From contig NC_051095.1 of the NCBI RefSeq assembly GCF_901709675.1, positions 17,160,456 to 17,224,455 on the forward strand: a stretch of DNA of 64,000 bases, in the 5' to 3' direction. Numbering within the stretch: position 1 is the stretch's first letter; each line of letters begins with the position of its first letter. A program made the position numbers and the translations under genes. The DNA comes from Syngnathus acus. Taxonomy: Eukaryota; Chordata; Actinopteri; Syngnathiformes; Syngnathidae. Under the pieces are notes generated by a model that saw nothing but the letters and a program-made list of their open reading frames with translations, was not told the DNA's origin and did not search any database. Of this stretch, positions 13,701 to 26,652 are shown piece after piece.

Positions 13701-15820
13701 ACAGAAGTTAGACCGTCTAAAAGTAGGTCTAAATTGCGACGCAGTTCTTTAAATCGATTTGGGACAATCGCTCTCAATCATTGTAGAATGTATCAATTTA
13801 TTGGACAAATTATCGTGATTATCATTTTAAAAATGTTTTTATAGCATTTCTCTGACCATGGCATGACAATGGGTTGGGAGGGGCGGCCTGGGATGATTGT
13901 GGAGTTGTCACACACGGATGCATGATTTGGGGTAGAAGGCTCTCTCAAAGTGCCCATCCAACTTGACATCATCCGCAAGAGATCAATACATGCAAAATAC
14001 TGAACTTGATGTTCTTGTGACACTGCTTTCAATATTTATTTGGCACCCATCAAACCTTCCCTGGTGGTTTGTCAAAATGCAACCACAAAGTTTAATAATG
14101 CACATATTCCTCCATGGGCTTTTTGTCTACAAAATGAAAGAAGCAAACATACAACGTTTAGGTGGACAAAATAAGATATCCATTCCTGACAACAAAATTC
14201 CCTTTCTCGAAATCATCTATAAATCGGAGGTTCCAGGAATCAGGTGGATTGGTGTGGGCAGGAATTACGTACTTGTAAAAGCCTGACATTGAAGGAGCTG
14301 CTGAGGGACTGCTGATGTCAAAAACCTCAAATTGTACTCAAAACGCTAATTCTTATTTTGTGCGCGTGTGTAGGTATGAGTGAACAAGAGTCAGACCTGA
14401 ATTCCTCAGTTCTATCTCTCTTTCTGACATCGTTGATGGCGTTGGTGTTCTCAATTTGTGCTGCCACACCACTCCTATCACTTCAGTACTTTACCTTCAT
14501 CATCCAAGTGCTCAATCGCTCCTTCCTATATGGTGGGAACGCAGCATTCCTCAGTGTGGCGTGAGTAAAACTGCACACACAACCTTTACACTCTCCCTTA
14601 ATACTTGCACTAAGCAAGTTTTGTTTTCATTGCTGTTTATATGTTGAGCAGACTTAGCAGACATGAAGTGATCTGTTTCTCTTTTTTTATCATAGGCTAT
14701 ACTTCCCCAATGCAGGTTCGATCTTACTCATTCGCAGTGTTGCAAAAGTTCCTTTTCTACACAAACTAGTTCAAAGTTCAGTTCACAAATTTTAAAATGA
14801 ACTTTTAAAATTTGTTAAAATGTCATATTTGAAAGTTCATGGTTCCAAAAATGAAAAGTTGATCATTCTTTTCTTCCCCCAATCAAAAATGATGATAACT
14901 TATCGCTGCTCTTTGACCAGTGGGGTTGCTCGTTGCATAACGTATGAATCTAGGTAGACTGAAGTGTCATCGCACTTTCTTTGCTCGTCCGAGCACACGT
15001 CACATTTTGATGACATGCACCATGCCACAAATCCTTTTTCCCCCTCCTTGTTTACATTGTGTTTAGCAGGGTTTTATTTTGAAGTCTGAGATGAGAAAAC
15101 CTGGTAGGAACGAAAATAAACTGTCCTTCAACACCGTTCATTGGCCCCAGAATGAACGCGTTCACAAAAACGTTCACGAAAGCAAAAATGCACTCTATTA
15201 ACAGTCCTACCTCGCTGAGCTGCTTCATCTCTACGCTCCTGGCCGAGGCCTGTGGTCAGCTGACCAGCTGATCCTGGAAGTAGTTTTTTATCAGAGCGCA
15301 CACCATTGATAACATTATCCACTGCTTGGCACAACGTGATCCATTTCAGAAACATAGAAAAATACGGCTTTTCACACTTGCACTTCTAGTATGTTCATTG
15401 TAGATGTCCCCCCTTGGTAGTCTTTCCATTGCTCATTGTAATGTTAACTTTTGTTTTGTGTTGTGATTTTTTTTGGTGCGTTCAGATTCCCATCATGCCA
15501 CTTTGGGAAGCTGTATGGCCTCATCATGACTATTTCGGCCATCTTCTCTTTACTGCAGTATGCTTGCTTTGCTCTGGTGAAGTCGGTTCTGCACGGAGAT
15601 CCTTTATATGTGAGTATAGAATCACTTGAAAATGGAAAATCCTCAATAAAAGGGCCAATTCCTTCTGACACTTTTATTTCTGTGTCTGCAGGTAAACATC
15701 GCTCTGACGCTGGTTATACTGCTGGCCTTCGTCCATCCTCTGTCTGTCTTTTTGCACTGTCGAAGTCTTGCATCACAGCGAGCCAATAGGCAGCTTACAA
15801 ATTCGAGGCAAATTCTCTGA
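7769..15820 (+). CDS. slc43a3: Solute carrier family 43 member 3, equilibrative nucleobase transporter
   Basis: Twelve coding exons: 7769-7955, 8033-8162, 9127-9173, 9266-9342, 10094-10186, 10749-10888, 11046-11149, 12483-12626, 12824-12931, 14374-14560, 15486-15609 and 15692-15820. Together they encode 489 aa (human is about 491). The protein is a major-facilitator carrier of the plasma membrane; the mammalian orthologue moves purine nucleobases by facilitated diffusion. Diagnostic stretches are [20 protein letters not shown] (TM1), [31 protein letters not shown], then [12 protein letters not shown] before the long cytoplasmic loop, and [20 protein letters not shown] after it. These separate it from slc43a1 and slc43a2. 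The coding exon has an acceptor at 7726 upstream of the ATG, so a leader exon exists; 7022-7098 is a candidate. Introns hold a 66-bp inverted repeat, a 170-bp MITE and a possible hAT fragment. The last residues after TM12 are short and polar. Confidence 0.93.
8466..8531. repeat. Spacer-less 33-bp inverted repeat (hairpin)
   Basis: Arms 8466-8498 and 8499-8531 are reverse complements with two mismatches and no loop spacer; the centre is GTTAAC and the outer ends are eight T and eight A. It lies in slc43a3 intron 2. Transcribed, it could form a long stem. It may be a fold-back element or the result of a palindromic repair event. Confidence 0.9.
10211..10380. mobile_element. 170-bp MITE, CCGTAATTTTCGG termini, TA duplication
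   Basis: Perfect terminal inverted repeats begin CCGTAATTTTCGGACTATAA and the element is flanked by TA at 10209-10210 and 10381-10382. Inside are repeated GCGACTTATA units. It sits in slc43a3 intron 5. Its left part matches, in inverse orientation, the right end of the 786-bp element at 41456-42241 (AACTATG, G-run, ATATATG block), so it looks like a deletion derivative of that type. It has no coding capacity. Confidence 0.85.
14735..15180. mobile_element. Possible hAT-like non-autonomous element fragment
   Basis: It begins CAGTGTTGCAAAAGTTCC and continues with repeated AGTTCA/GTTCACAAA words, ending near 15180 in GAACGCGTTCACAAAAACG. This resembles a common fish hAT-type repeat whose ends read CAGTGTTGGGAAAGTT. 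The matching right terminus is not visible, so the copy is truncated or the call is wrong. It lies in slc43a3 intron 10. Confidence 0.35.
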
Positions 15821-15998
15821 CTCTGTGACTGGAATATCAATACTATACTGTTGGTGCTCATTTGATTTTGAAATTATTCACATAGTTATAATTGTGTTTT
15901 GGATCACTATGTCATGTTTTGTGTGCTGTCAGAAGCACCATAGTTGCTTCGTGTACTAACCTTTTTTTTATTTTTATGAATGCATATGTCACATAAAA

Positions 15999-16004
15999 AA
16001 TAAA
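15999..16004 (+). promoter_or_regulatory. Candidate poly(A) signal of slc43a3
   Basis: AATAAA lies 179 bp past the slc43a3 stop codon and is the first hexamer of this kind downstream in an A/T-rich 3' flank. Confidence 0.5.
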
Positions 16005-16193
16005 TACATACGTATATCACATACTGGCCATGTCGTCTCACCTTATTTTAACCATTGTCCAGACACTGTAACTGAAAGAAATATAGAAGGCTTCCACCGA
16101 ATTCTTGACATTTTATGGAGCTGCCAAAAATGATAACACCAATTTTTAAGCACAAGTCCAGTCGCGCTCAACAGAGCAATTTATGACTCAACT

Positions 16194-16207
16194 CTGCCCC
16201 CTACTGC
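16194..16207 (-). promoter_or_regulatory. CTCF-like motif (one mismatch)
   Basis: On the minus strand it reads GCAGTAGGGGGCAG, which departs from the CTCF core only at the first base. It lies just past the 3' end of slc43a3. Function is inferred from sequence alone. Confidence 0.25.
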
Positions 16208-18626
16208 TCACGGTAGTCAATCACGTCTACAGACCTCATGGTGGACAGAAATGACAGCCCATGGAGTTTTAGCTTTGTCTACTTCAAGAGCTTTGACACG
16301 ATGAAGGATGAACATCAGGGTGACGTGGTGAAGTTCATGAGTGGTGAGGCAAAACTTCTCTGGAGTCCCAAACTGAAGATTATTTCAATTTGGAGCTTCA
16401 TTGAAACGTGTTTCAAAAAAGATCAGTTTTTTTTCAGATCTTGCTTTTAGATAATTATTAAATCAAATATTTCGCCTTTTTTTCCACAAAAAAAATAATC
16501 TATTCTACTCTACTTTAGAGGGCACTGTAGCACCCACTACTGTCCAGCGTAGCATTTGTGTGGTTGTCAGATTCCCTTTCATTTACCGAGTTCTCTTATT
16601 TGGTGCTCTCTTGCACTGACACTTCTCATTCCATCGCTTCAAACCTCATTTGCAAAAAAAAAAAAAAAGGAAAAAAAAGGGACCCATATATAAGTCCAAC
16701 TATGCTCAACATCGCCTCTACATTTCAGCGTCGCGTGCTGCACCCTGAGCTTGTAGCTTGTTATTGCGTTGCACAGCTAGGCAATCCTTCGCACTCACTT
16801 TCACAGCATCACTGAGAGGGTACGAAATTGTGTCTGCTTCCAGAAACAACACAGCCAACTCCACTCACCAAGTCTCTCACTGTGCCCCCGCTGTGCAACA
16901 TGTCGATTCTGTCACTTGGAATGTAAGTGTGTGCATATCTCCCGGAGTAGCCGATTACAGATGGAAACTTGCACAATACAGATGACAGAAATAGAAACGA
17001 AGGTAGGCGGAAATGAGAATAAAAATGACAACCTAACACCTTGATGGTCTCCATATGGTTGCTGCTGGAAACACAAACCTACAAAAATGAATGGAACACT
17101 CAACATGTTGGCAGGTCCGTACCACACGTAGTACTCTAGGATGGTCATTCTTCAAATTTTGATACCAAGTGTGACATTCGAAAATATTCAGCCGGGCGGA
17201 AGTGCAATGGTACAACCACAACAAATTGACATGTATCAAATGTGAAGTTATACTAAAAAGTAACGAAGGATCCGGTTACTTTTCAAAATATATATTTTTT
17301 AACCCTCACTTAATAAATAAATAAATAAACCGGAAGTGCTTTAAGTTTTTTTTCTTTCATTTTAAAGCTTTCGCATTCAAAATTTCAAAGTCTGAATGGA
17401 GTTTGCAACCAAACCCATATTTGATCAGTTTCGTGTATTTCTGCACGACTTCACTTTGCTGCTAAAACCTTTATAATTGGCATTGTTTAAAAAAAAGACA
17501 AAAACAAGTCCCATACACAAGACCGGTCCTTTCAAGTTTCCAAAGAAAAGTCAAGTGCAACACTGGCCTGATTGATATACACTGTTGGCAGAAGTGCACA
17601 CACTGACCACATACTGCAGAAGGTCTTCAACTGTGAGATGAGTTTGCACGTGTTAGATATAGCCATAGACAGAGTCAGCGACACATTAATAGAATCAAGA
17701 CAGATCTTAAGAACATGCTGTGTTTACACCAGTTCAAATGCCAGTGTGCCTGTGAATCACATTGACACAAGCAGGCGAGTGAGAGAATGCATCATTATGG
17801 GAGGAGCGGCTGGTGTGGAGTGTGTAGATGCACGTTGCATCGACATGACATGCACATACGGTGAACTCACACACTTCCTCCTCCTCCATGGAATCTGCTC
17901 GCTTTACCCCGGGGCCAAGAATATTGTATAAAGTCATTTCACATTTACACTTTCAAAGCTGTTTCACAATCCCTACTTGGGTAACTATTTGCTAAAGTCT
18001 GTATGGTGAGATGTACAGTATGCATCCTCCAATCACCAAAGCCAAGAGACGTCCCCATTCTGAGCATCTTTCAACATGAAGTTTAAATTTACTAAATGTA
18101 ATTGCTTGGGAACAGATGGAGTGTGTCATGGCAATGCTCACCTTGACCCATGTGGTGGATGAAGAATCGATTTATGAGTAAACGCCCCAGCCTTGTTATG
18201 GAAACCCACATCCAGACTGCCCTGTTTTTCTATCTTTTCTAGAAAAATGCAATTGTTAAAAGTGAAACACTATCGAATTAGTCAACTGCTAATTTTTTTT
18301 TTTTTTTACATTAACACTCATAAACACTAGTATTTTTTTTTAAACAAATTATGTTCTTAGGGCCTCCACTTGATCTTCATTTGCTGCTCCTTCTGCTTAC
18401 TCATCCCCAAACTGTATTTAAAATAGAGAGTTGTTCCGTGACATCACACACATATGCACACACCCGTGTTCCATTGATGCTTATGTTTGAATCTGGGCCT
18501 TTGTCATTTTACGTTGTTTAACCATACAGGCAAATATTTTTGAACATATTTGTAAATACGAGTTTGCCAGTCAAAAATATTTACACCACATTGGCAGCTC
18601 CACGGTTCTGCACACAGCTGCAGTTA

Positions 18627-19513
18627 CCGTTTTTTTCCGTGTATAATGCGCCCCCATGTATAATACGCACCCTAAAAATGGCATGTTGATGCTGGAAAAA
18701 AGCCTGTACCCATGTATAATACGCACCCAATTTTATTATTTTTTATTTTTTTTTGCTTTTTTTTTTTTTTTTTTTTTTAAGTCCCAATGATCGTCACACA
18801 CGCAGGGAGGCAATGGGTCCCATTTTTATAGTCTTTGGTATGGTCTTAACTAGGCTGGATGTATTTTTTTTTTGTTGGCGTTGATTTCTCCGACTGCCCG
18901 TAAAGGCACCACCGCGATCAGATGAAAAGAGAGGAAAGTGACGTGCGGACATGTGAAAAAGGCGGCTCTGTATGGGAGAGACGTTGAAGAGGAATAAAAA
19001 CACCCTTGGAAACCAAAACTTGCCCCTCGTCGTGACTCGGAGCCGCAACAAATGTTTCGGATTTGTGGAGGGTACATTGTGACAGCAAACGAGCAGGTGA
19101 TCGAGCAAGCGTCTGATACGAGAGCATTGCGTTCGTATGGAGCGTGTTTGAAGTGAACAGCAGAGACGAAAGGAACATGGCAAAGTGTTGTGAAATAAAA
19201 TATTACCTGTAATACGCATTTTGTTATTTGCTGATTGTATTAAACTATCACATTCATTGTCAGTCAAGAAGAGAAGAGGACTATTATCCCTTCTTTGACG
19301 AAATGACCAGAGCACAGTACAAACACACTATTGTCGGTCAGTCCTGTTGTTGGTTTTGTTGTACCATGATTTTCTTAAAAAAAAAAAAAAAATAAAAAAA
19401 AAAAAATTTAAAAAAAAAAATTAAAAAAAATTTGTACCCATGTATAATGCGCACCCCAGATTTTAGGACAATAAATTAGTTAAATTTTGCGCATTATACA
19501 CGGAAAAAAACGG
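18627..19513. mobile_element. 887-bp element, CCGTTTTTTTCCGTG termini, TA duplication
   Basis: Left end CCGTTTTTTTCCGTGTATAA and right end TTATACACGGAAAAAAACGG are inverted copies, flanked by TA at 18625-18626 and 19514-19515. Subterminal units read GTATAATGCGC/GTATAATACGCACCC and occur near both ends. Long T and A homopolymers lie inside. No transposase is recognisable, so it is a non-autonomous DNA element. Confidence 0.8.
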
Positions 19514-19742
19514 TACTTGATAAAATATATAATTGTTCTTTTGACGTAAAGCATACAGTATATGTGTGTAAAATGCAGCCAGAGAAAGTTGGGGGCATCT
19601 TTCTGAACAGTAAGGCATGTATGTCGCAACGACTCGCAGTGTCTCCTTGCATTCATTAGTCAATTTGCAACCTGCTGTTTAAATGCATTCCACCATTTCA
19701 ATGAAATTGGGTTTCTCATCTGTTGATTTATTTATTTATTCG

Positions 19743-19743
<1 letters not shown>

Positions 19744-19834
<91 letters not shown>

Positions 19835-19878
19835 TCATGCATTCATTCATTTGCTTCATTTATTTATTTATTTATTCG

Positions 19879-19950
<72 letters not shown>

Positions 19951-20029
19951 TCATGCATTCATTCATTTGCTTATTTGTTTATTTATTTATTTATGCATTT
20001 GTTTGTTTGTTTGTTTGTTTGTTTGCTTA
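19744..20029. repeat. Duplicated (CTAT)n blocks followed by (GTTT)n
   Basis: Two arrays of CTAT units (about 19744-19833 and 19881-19950) are each preceded by TTTATTCGTTAT and followed by TCATGCATTCATTCATTTGC. The whole module of about 130 bp is therefore tandemly duplicated. It ends in ATTT and GTTT runs. Confidence 0.9.
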
Positions 20030-20372
20030 CAGTCTTATATGCCTACATTGATGATAAATTAATCTCCTTATTTCGGGTGTACTGAATACAAATCCTGTTG
20101 TGAATCTCCGTGGCAAGGAGTAAAAGTAAAAAAAAAAAAGTATTTAGAAAACTCACTTCCCACCACTTTTACGTCCTCAGTGACGCTCTATTGTTTTGTA
20201 ACATAAGAAGAAGCCAAACATTGTCGGCGGCTGCTGCTCCCTTTCTTGGTTCTTCCTTCGGCGAGTGCCATCCATCCATGCATCCCTCCTCCCACCCACC
20301 TAGGAGGCCGACGTATGATCGCATCCATCACCCCGCCCACGCTACCTGGTGGGCAACGGAACCGCCGCCAAG

Positions 20373-20378
20373 TATAAA
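20373..20378 (+). promoter_or_regulatory. TATA box, probable rtn4rl2 core promoter
   Basis: TATAAA lies 139 bp upstream of the rtn4rl2 start codon in a locally GC-rich segment (20330-20516), which fits a core promoter with a short leader of roughly 110 nt. Confidence 0.5.
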
Positions 20379-20516
20379 GAAGCAGCGGGGACTCCCAAGT
20401 CCCACTCCTCTGAGAAGGCACAGCGACTCAGTCCCCGGAGCCGAACGTCAGCAGAGATAGCAGCAAGCAGGCAGTTCCCCGCCGCGCAGGCTAACTCGCT
20501 TTCGGTTTTACTCGCC

Positions 20517-23500
20517 ATGGAGACTCGCTGGACCGTGAGGAGCTCCAGAACAGCCCACAACTTCAAGGGTGAGTTGAACATTTTTGGAACCTTTATTTCA
20601 CTGAAATTACTTCAGATCAAAAATGATAAGTGCTTTGATTTCCAATGATTTTTTTTTGTACTTGCTCATTTTAAAGATTGGAAACTTTCCATGATAAGTA
20701 ACGAATTACCAAAACTGAAAGTTGATTCTCTGAGAACTCATACATAGTGGGAAAATACATTATAGCATAATTCTGACTAAATCAACCACATTTCATGATG
20801 TTTTTTAAAATTACATTTATTCTTTTTTTTTTATAATTATAATCATATATCTATCAGTCCAACAAGGGGGAATTAAGCAATGGTACATGCAATATAGAAA
20901 AATATTTAAAAAAATAAAAAAGCAGAACCCAGGCTAGAGAGGAGATGCTTCGTGGTGCATTTCAGGGTGCATTTTGTTCATTTTCTTTTTCTCACAAAAT
21001 TATGTACTATATTAACATCTCAGGGAAATTTATAAGATTTGCCGTAGTATTTATATCATGTCGTCATACGCATTTGTTCTTACGTTCCTATCATGGTCAT
21101 GTGGTGCGTTGACAGGTGGTGCGTTGGCAGAATTCAATGAGCTTTATTACAAGAGCTAATTAAAACAATGTACTGAAGAAATAAGGACATTTATATTAGC
21201 GAGTTTTTGTATTGGATCTCATTATGTTAGGCAAGTTATTGTCAGTGAGTTCTCTGCAAAATAGTCAATACCTCCTTACATACTGGTTGTTAATGCAATC
21301 GTGATACTGAGCTTAATTTGCCATGCAGTAAATAAGACTAACCAAGATTTCAAATCGGTGTCTTATTCCTCTTGAAATCCCAGTCTCGTGTTCTCCTGAA
21401 GGTCTAGCATAGATAACGGTTCAACTTGTTGAGAGGTCAAGGGGTGAGCCACTGGAAAATCTTGCGTACAACAGATGAAAGAGTTGTTCATCATTATTTA
21501 ATGACTCTTTTTTTACCACTGTCGTCTTTTTTTGTGTGCGCTGTCATTCGAGCTGTGCCAAGACACAGGGAAGTAACTGAAGCCGGAGTGAAATTGATCT
21601 GGGTTCAGTTACTTCTTTTACGTGCGCGCTCTGCATGGCAAACTCCTCAACGGAAAGGTTCTTTTTTCTAGGACATCCGGATTGTAAGTCCCACTTTTCT
21701 AGGACATCCCGATCCATGAACATTTTTATGAATTCATACATATACGTTTATATTCTTTAAAAAAAAAAAAAGGATTGTTTAGTCTGCACATCTCACAGTT
21801 ATGTAACTCTGACACTGTAGCCATGTACGTATGTTAAGTGATCTAGTTGATATGAACGGTTGAATGATTTCTCCCATATCAATTATGCACAAGGCTCAGA
21901 GGACAAATCACAAAAGAAGGCACACAAAAAAGAATCGGTGGCTACAAAAGGCTGCACAGAAAACAGTAGAATGAGGCCAAAAGTTGAAATCACGCTCAAC
22001 GTCTCGTGTTTTTTTTTCAATTCTGTCATAGGTGGACTGACTCTGTGGCTGATCCTGTGGCTGGTGGTAGTGAAGCCCAGCAGTGTGGCTGCATGCCCCA
22101 GGCTTTGTGTGTGTTACCCAACGCCCATGACAGTCAGCTGCCAGTCTCAGAACCTCACCGCCGTTCCGGTCGGCGTGCCTTACGACTCACAACGGGTGTT
22201 CCTGCAAAACAATCGCATCACAGAGCTCCGTGCAGATTCTTTTGGCTTTGAAACACAGGTAAAAGTGCGTGCCCGGTGTGTAGTTTCATTGTGCTGGTTG
22301 AAGGATAAATTCCCAATTTTCTCTCTTCTTCATCCAACACAAGGTGCTTTGGCTCTATGGCAATAACATCACATGGATTGAGGCCGGGGCCTTTAGTAAC
22401 CTCAGGGTGCTGGAGGAGCTGGACCTGGGCGACAACCCCACACTGAGGCGCCTAGAAGGCGGAGCTTTCAGAGGCTTGGAGAAGCTGCAGAGTCTGCACA
22501 TGCACCGATGCAAGCTTGCCATGCTACCCCAAGACCTCTTTCACAAATTGTACAGTCTGCAGTTTCTCTACTTGCAGGTGAAGATTACAATCATACATAT
22601 TGTAGCTATACATTTTAAACACGCAATGAAGGTGTGAAGCTAAGGCAACCCAACCCAAGCAAAATTTCTCAGTCTTCTCTGAATCAATGATCTAAATCTC
22701 AATGACTTATTTTCTCATTTGATGTTTTAACGTTGTTCCAGGAGAATCAACTCCACTTTCTGCAGGACGAGCTGTTCTCAGATCTGGTCAACCTCACCCA
22801 CCTATTCCTCCATGGCAACCGCATCCGTGCCCTTTCTGAGAACGTGTTCCGAGGCATGGTCAATCTGGACCGCCTCCTTCTTCACGACAATCGAATCAGG
22901 CAGGTCAACCGTCGCGCTTTTCGCGACCTGGGCCGCCTCTCCATTCTTTACCTGTTCAACAACTCCCTTGCTGAGCTCCCAGGCCAAGCTATGAAAGACA
23001 CCCTGGGCATTAACTTTCTCCGTCTCAATGGCAACCCTTGGTCCTGTGGTTGTGAGGCCCGTACCTTGTGGGAGTGGTTCCGCATGGTCCGCATTTCCTC
23101 TTCTGAACTGATTTGCTCGTCGCCATCGCATCGTCGCGGGCAAGATCTCCGATTCCTCCGGGAGCTGGACTTTGCCCTCTGCCCAATGCCTGACCCAGGC
23201 TCCTTGGCCGGAAGCACCACGACCACCTTTAGCACCAAAACCCGCTGGTGGTTCTCCAAGCACAAGCCCGTTTCCTCCTCCAAGTTTCACAGCCGTAAGA
23301 CCACAGAAACAGTAAAGGCGTCCCCTGTAGGAAAGTCACATTATTTCCCCAAAACCCAACTCGAGTCGTTTCCTCCCAAGTATGAACTATCAGATGATGA
23401 AGTGGCTCTCCCTAAGCTCGACCCAGAAGAGTACTGGGACAACTATGGCAACGAGGATTCTGCCATCCGCTGCTTTGACTCCGATTGCCCAACAGGCTAC

Positions 23501-23611
23501 GGCGATCCGTCTTTTTCATCCCCGTTCTCATCTTTTGCCACCAGTCCAGCTCTCCTCCATCCCCTCTCTTTCTGCATACTTGCTTTCTCCCTTCATTTGC
23601 TTTTTGGCTGA
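20517..23611 (+). CDS. rtn4rl2: Reticulon-4 receptor-like 2 (Nogo receptor homologue 2)
   Basis: Four exons: 20517-20568, 22032-22258, 22344-22577 and 22742-23611; 460 aa (human about 420). It is a GPI-anchored neuronal surface receptor of the Nogo receptor family, which binds myelin inhibitors. Exon 1 gives 17 residues and exon 2 opens with a hydrophobic signal segment (LTLWLILWLVVV). An LRRNT cap follows (CPRLCVCY), then about eight leucine-rich repeats with VFLQNNRITEL, LEELDLGDNPTLRRLE, LFLHGNRIRAL and LYLFNNSLAELPG. An LRRCT cap follows (NPWSCGCEARTLWEWF). A linker with EEYWDNYGNED, shared with mammalian RTN4RL2, leads to a hydrophobic C-terminal tail ending HLLFG, as expected for GPI transfer. 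Odd: the 17 polar residues before the signal core are long for an n-region, so translation might instead begin downstream. Confidence 0.93.
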
Positions 23612-25129
23612 ATCCTCCATTCCCTCAACCTTTCCTTCTTCTCTCATTCCTCCGTCCTGCTCTTTCCTACTCACAACAAAAAGCCTGGGATCTTGATCTC
23701 TACTAGCTGCTTGAGCTGAAAGTAGGTGGCGGTACACAATGGCAGGAAACAGGCGAGGGAGCGCAAATCTGTTTTCAAAGCAGATATCAGTGTAGGCAAT
23801 ATACGGCTAATCATTATTGTTGATTTGGCTGCTGCTTACTAACACATGAGGCCTTGACAATAACAGTGATCATATGTTGAAGACTGATAGGCGGCAAGCA
23901 GCAACCGTTAATAGACTACACAACACAGTAACTAGGAGTGGCAGGCGTTTGGTTTTGCTGATGCGGCAGCAATCGATGCAGGTGTCAATCGAGGTGTTTT
24001 CTACATGAACAACTGACGACATCAGTTCTGCTGCTTTTCTTTACCTCACAAATGGGGACCCAATGCCTTGAGCATATGCTCCTGACTTTTGCAAGAAATA
24101 CATGAACAAGATGATTAGGTGGTTTACCAATAGTTTGCGATACGATGCTGGTATCTGGACACTTATAGAAACCGTCGACAAAAACCTAATGTAACAGAAC
24201 ACAGGTGTTCCACGAAGATCAACTTGATTGAATCAAAAATAACTATTTATCTAATAACATGACAAAATCGAAATGAAATACATCATCATACCAGAGATAG
24301 TGATTATTAAATGTATTTATGTTTCCACATCGCTCTAGATGTGTTCTCCTTGTTGAACTTGTCTTGCTCTGACCAACCAATCAGATGATAGAAACATGCT
24401 TACATCAAAAAGGTACATGGTCGTTGGTCAAGACTGATTCCGAAGGCCCCGGGCAGATTAAGATGTTAAGATTAAGCTGAAATGTGATTGGACAAAAATT
24501 TAAATAAAAAATGTATTCTGGAATAAATGCATAAAGAAAATAGACTGCTTGGAATAATTGGCAATTAAAAACAAAAAACATACAAGCAGATCTGCTGACA
24601 GAAAATGAGGGGCCAGGCACAGGATTTGGAACTAAGAGCGACTCTTTCCTCAAAGATCGCTAGTCTTGTGCCATCCCGGAGGTGCCAGCAGCACAGCCGC
24701 CCACGCTTGTACATGAAACTTCAAACACCTCGAGGAACTTGAAACACGCATCGCAGGACGTAGGCCACGTCAAATATCACACGATTCTCTGCACTGCTGT
24801 TGCCTAGTCTTACTTTTCCCTGTTCAGCATTCGGAAATGGACATGAAAACTAAATTCAAACAAATTAAATGAATTTCGTTTTTGCATTAGATGATTAGCG
24901 ATGGCTTTGGTCATGACGAGGGTAATTATATTTCTATGTTTTTTTATGTATTTATTTGGTATCAATACAATTAGAGCTTTATTGAATTAGACAACTGTGA
25001 AGAACAATGCTCATCGAAGCCATTTGTTTACTCAATTTTTTGTCAAACTGCTTCTGCATTTGAGCTGATAATTAATCTCATTCTGTGTTTTCCAATGGCC
25101 AAGTCATTTTCTTTCTTTCTTTTATTTCA

Positions 25130-25135
25130 AATAAA
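25130..25135 (+). promoter_or_regulatory. Candidate poly(A) signal of rtn4rl2
   Basis: AATAAA is followed by GAAATT and, about 30 bp on, by a GTG/T-rich stretch (TGTGAGTGGG, TTCCTTTGTTT), the usual arrangement of a cleavage site. Its use would give a 3' UTR of about 1.5 kb. Confidence 0.4.
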
Positions 25136-26555
25136 GAAATTATCAGACATATGTGAGTGGGAGTTCCTTTGTTTCACTGACTCAAGTAGCTGAGACTGCT
25201 CCATAGGTGTACAATGAACTAAAAACAATATAACATCATCAACATGCACCAAAAACAGACATTAAAATTCATCCCACTGTTAAAGTCACTTGTGCGAGAG
25301 AAGTTTTGACACTGCAAGATTCCAGTCGTGGAATGAGTCACTGTCCATCGTGTTTGTTGTGCGAGAGTTCACGAATTACGAGCCATTTGTGTGACAGTGT
25401 GTTTGTACAAATAACAATGCTATTCTCTCTTCACACGTACAGATTGGAACCATATCATGTGATCCAAAATGTGTGTGTGTGGAAGGGGGGGAATAGTGTA
25501 TAGTGTATAACATATATGTACTTGTAGATGAGATGAGAACTTGTCCTGGAGTTCACACACACCCTCAACACTATCCTAAGTGTTATATTGCGGATTCATT
25601 GCTGTGAAATGTTTCTGTGCTTTTTCCACAGCTGAGGGCCAAATTCTCAAGATGGAGCAAGACACTTTTGGCTAAAAAAAGAATTGGCATTTAAACGGTC
25701 CGAAACATTTCACAGCAAAGTCAAATACTTGGTGATTGTCACCATATGATGAACAGGAGCACAAGCATTGGTAAATAACCATGGAAATCTTCAATCAATT
25801 GTGTTTTTTTTTAGATCTGACAACTATGAATGTAAAGGCCATTAGCGAAGAGGAAGTCATCTCACTCTGATTATGTGCGTACACAGCGCCTACTCGTTGT
25901 CTTCCAAAATGTTTGTGTGCTACTTTCCCATCTTCCGATCTCGCTCCCTTGTGCCTGCGTTGTATGCTGTCAATCATTCTTTTGTCTGGACACCAATTTT
26001 CTCTTGCTGTCGCTGTCTCTCGCTTACGCACATGCAGATGCTTCAAACGTGCGTCGGCCCTTATGAGTTGGTGTGCCATTGACGTATTTTGGTGACGTTC
26101 ACTTTTGCACATGTCATATTTGGATTAGACAAACTGACACATTTGCACATTGGTGTCTACGGCTCAGTAGAATAAAAAACAATAAAATAAAATAAAATAA
26201 AATAGAATAGAGCAGCCAGAGACCAACTTTTATAAGTGCTCAACTACAGCCTGTAATGACCAGTTCTTTTTGTCAGGCTCATGGTAACCTGAGTCTTTGA
26301 GTCAGTAACTGATGCTGGGTGTCAATCCACCAACAAAGAGTAAAATAATGAGGTCGTCCAATGAGACCCGATATCAGAGCTACTGTGTATCAGAAACAGT
26401 CAGTCATAACACAGTCAAATTAATTTACATACAAATATTGGTGTTAAATGAAGTATAATCTATAATTGCGGTCGGTCGGATGGACGGAGGGAGGGAGTGA
26501 GGGAGAAAGAGCGAGAGAGAGACTGAGAGAGAGCGAGCGCGAGAAAGAAAGCGAG

Positions 26556-26652
26556 GTAGACAGACAGACAGACAGACAGACAGATAGACAGACAGACAGA
26601 CAGACAGACAGGCAGGTAGACAGGCAGGCAGGTAGACAGACAGACAGACACA
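26556..26652. repeat. (GACA)n microsatellite
   Basis: GACA units are interrupted by GATA and GGCAG variants, preceded by a GA-rich run from about 26498. Plus- and minus-strand frames through it are repeat artefacts. Confidence 0.9.

Larger units (their letters stand above)
15821..20330. other. Intergenic region, slc43a3 to rtn4rl2
   Basis: This 4.5-kb stretch holds no convincing exon. It contains the slc43a3 3' end, a CTCF-like motif at 16194-16207 (minus, one mismatch), an 887-bp inverted-repeat element at 18627-19513 and duplicated CTAT microsatellites at 19744-20029. Frames of up to 173 codons inside the mobile element have no recognisable product. Confidence 0.6.

Noticed and set aside
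18794-19315. 173-codon minus-strand frame
   Set aside because: Lies wholly inside the 887-bp inverted-repeat element; no transposase motif and no recognisable domain.
19683-20085. Two overlapping 120-codon frames of Ile-Tyr-Leu-Ser repeats
   Set aside because: Microsatellite translation without any other coding feature.
22802-23290. 162-codon minus-strand frame
   Set aside because: Shadow of the rtn4rl2 leucine-rich repeat exon on the opposite strand.
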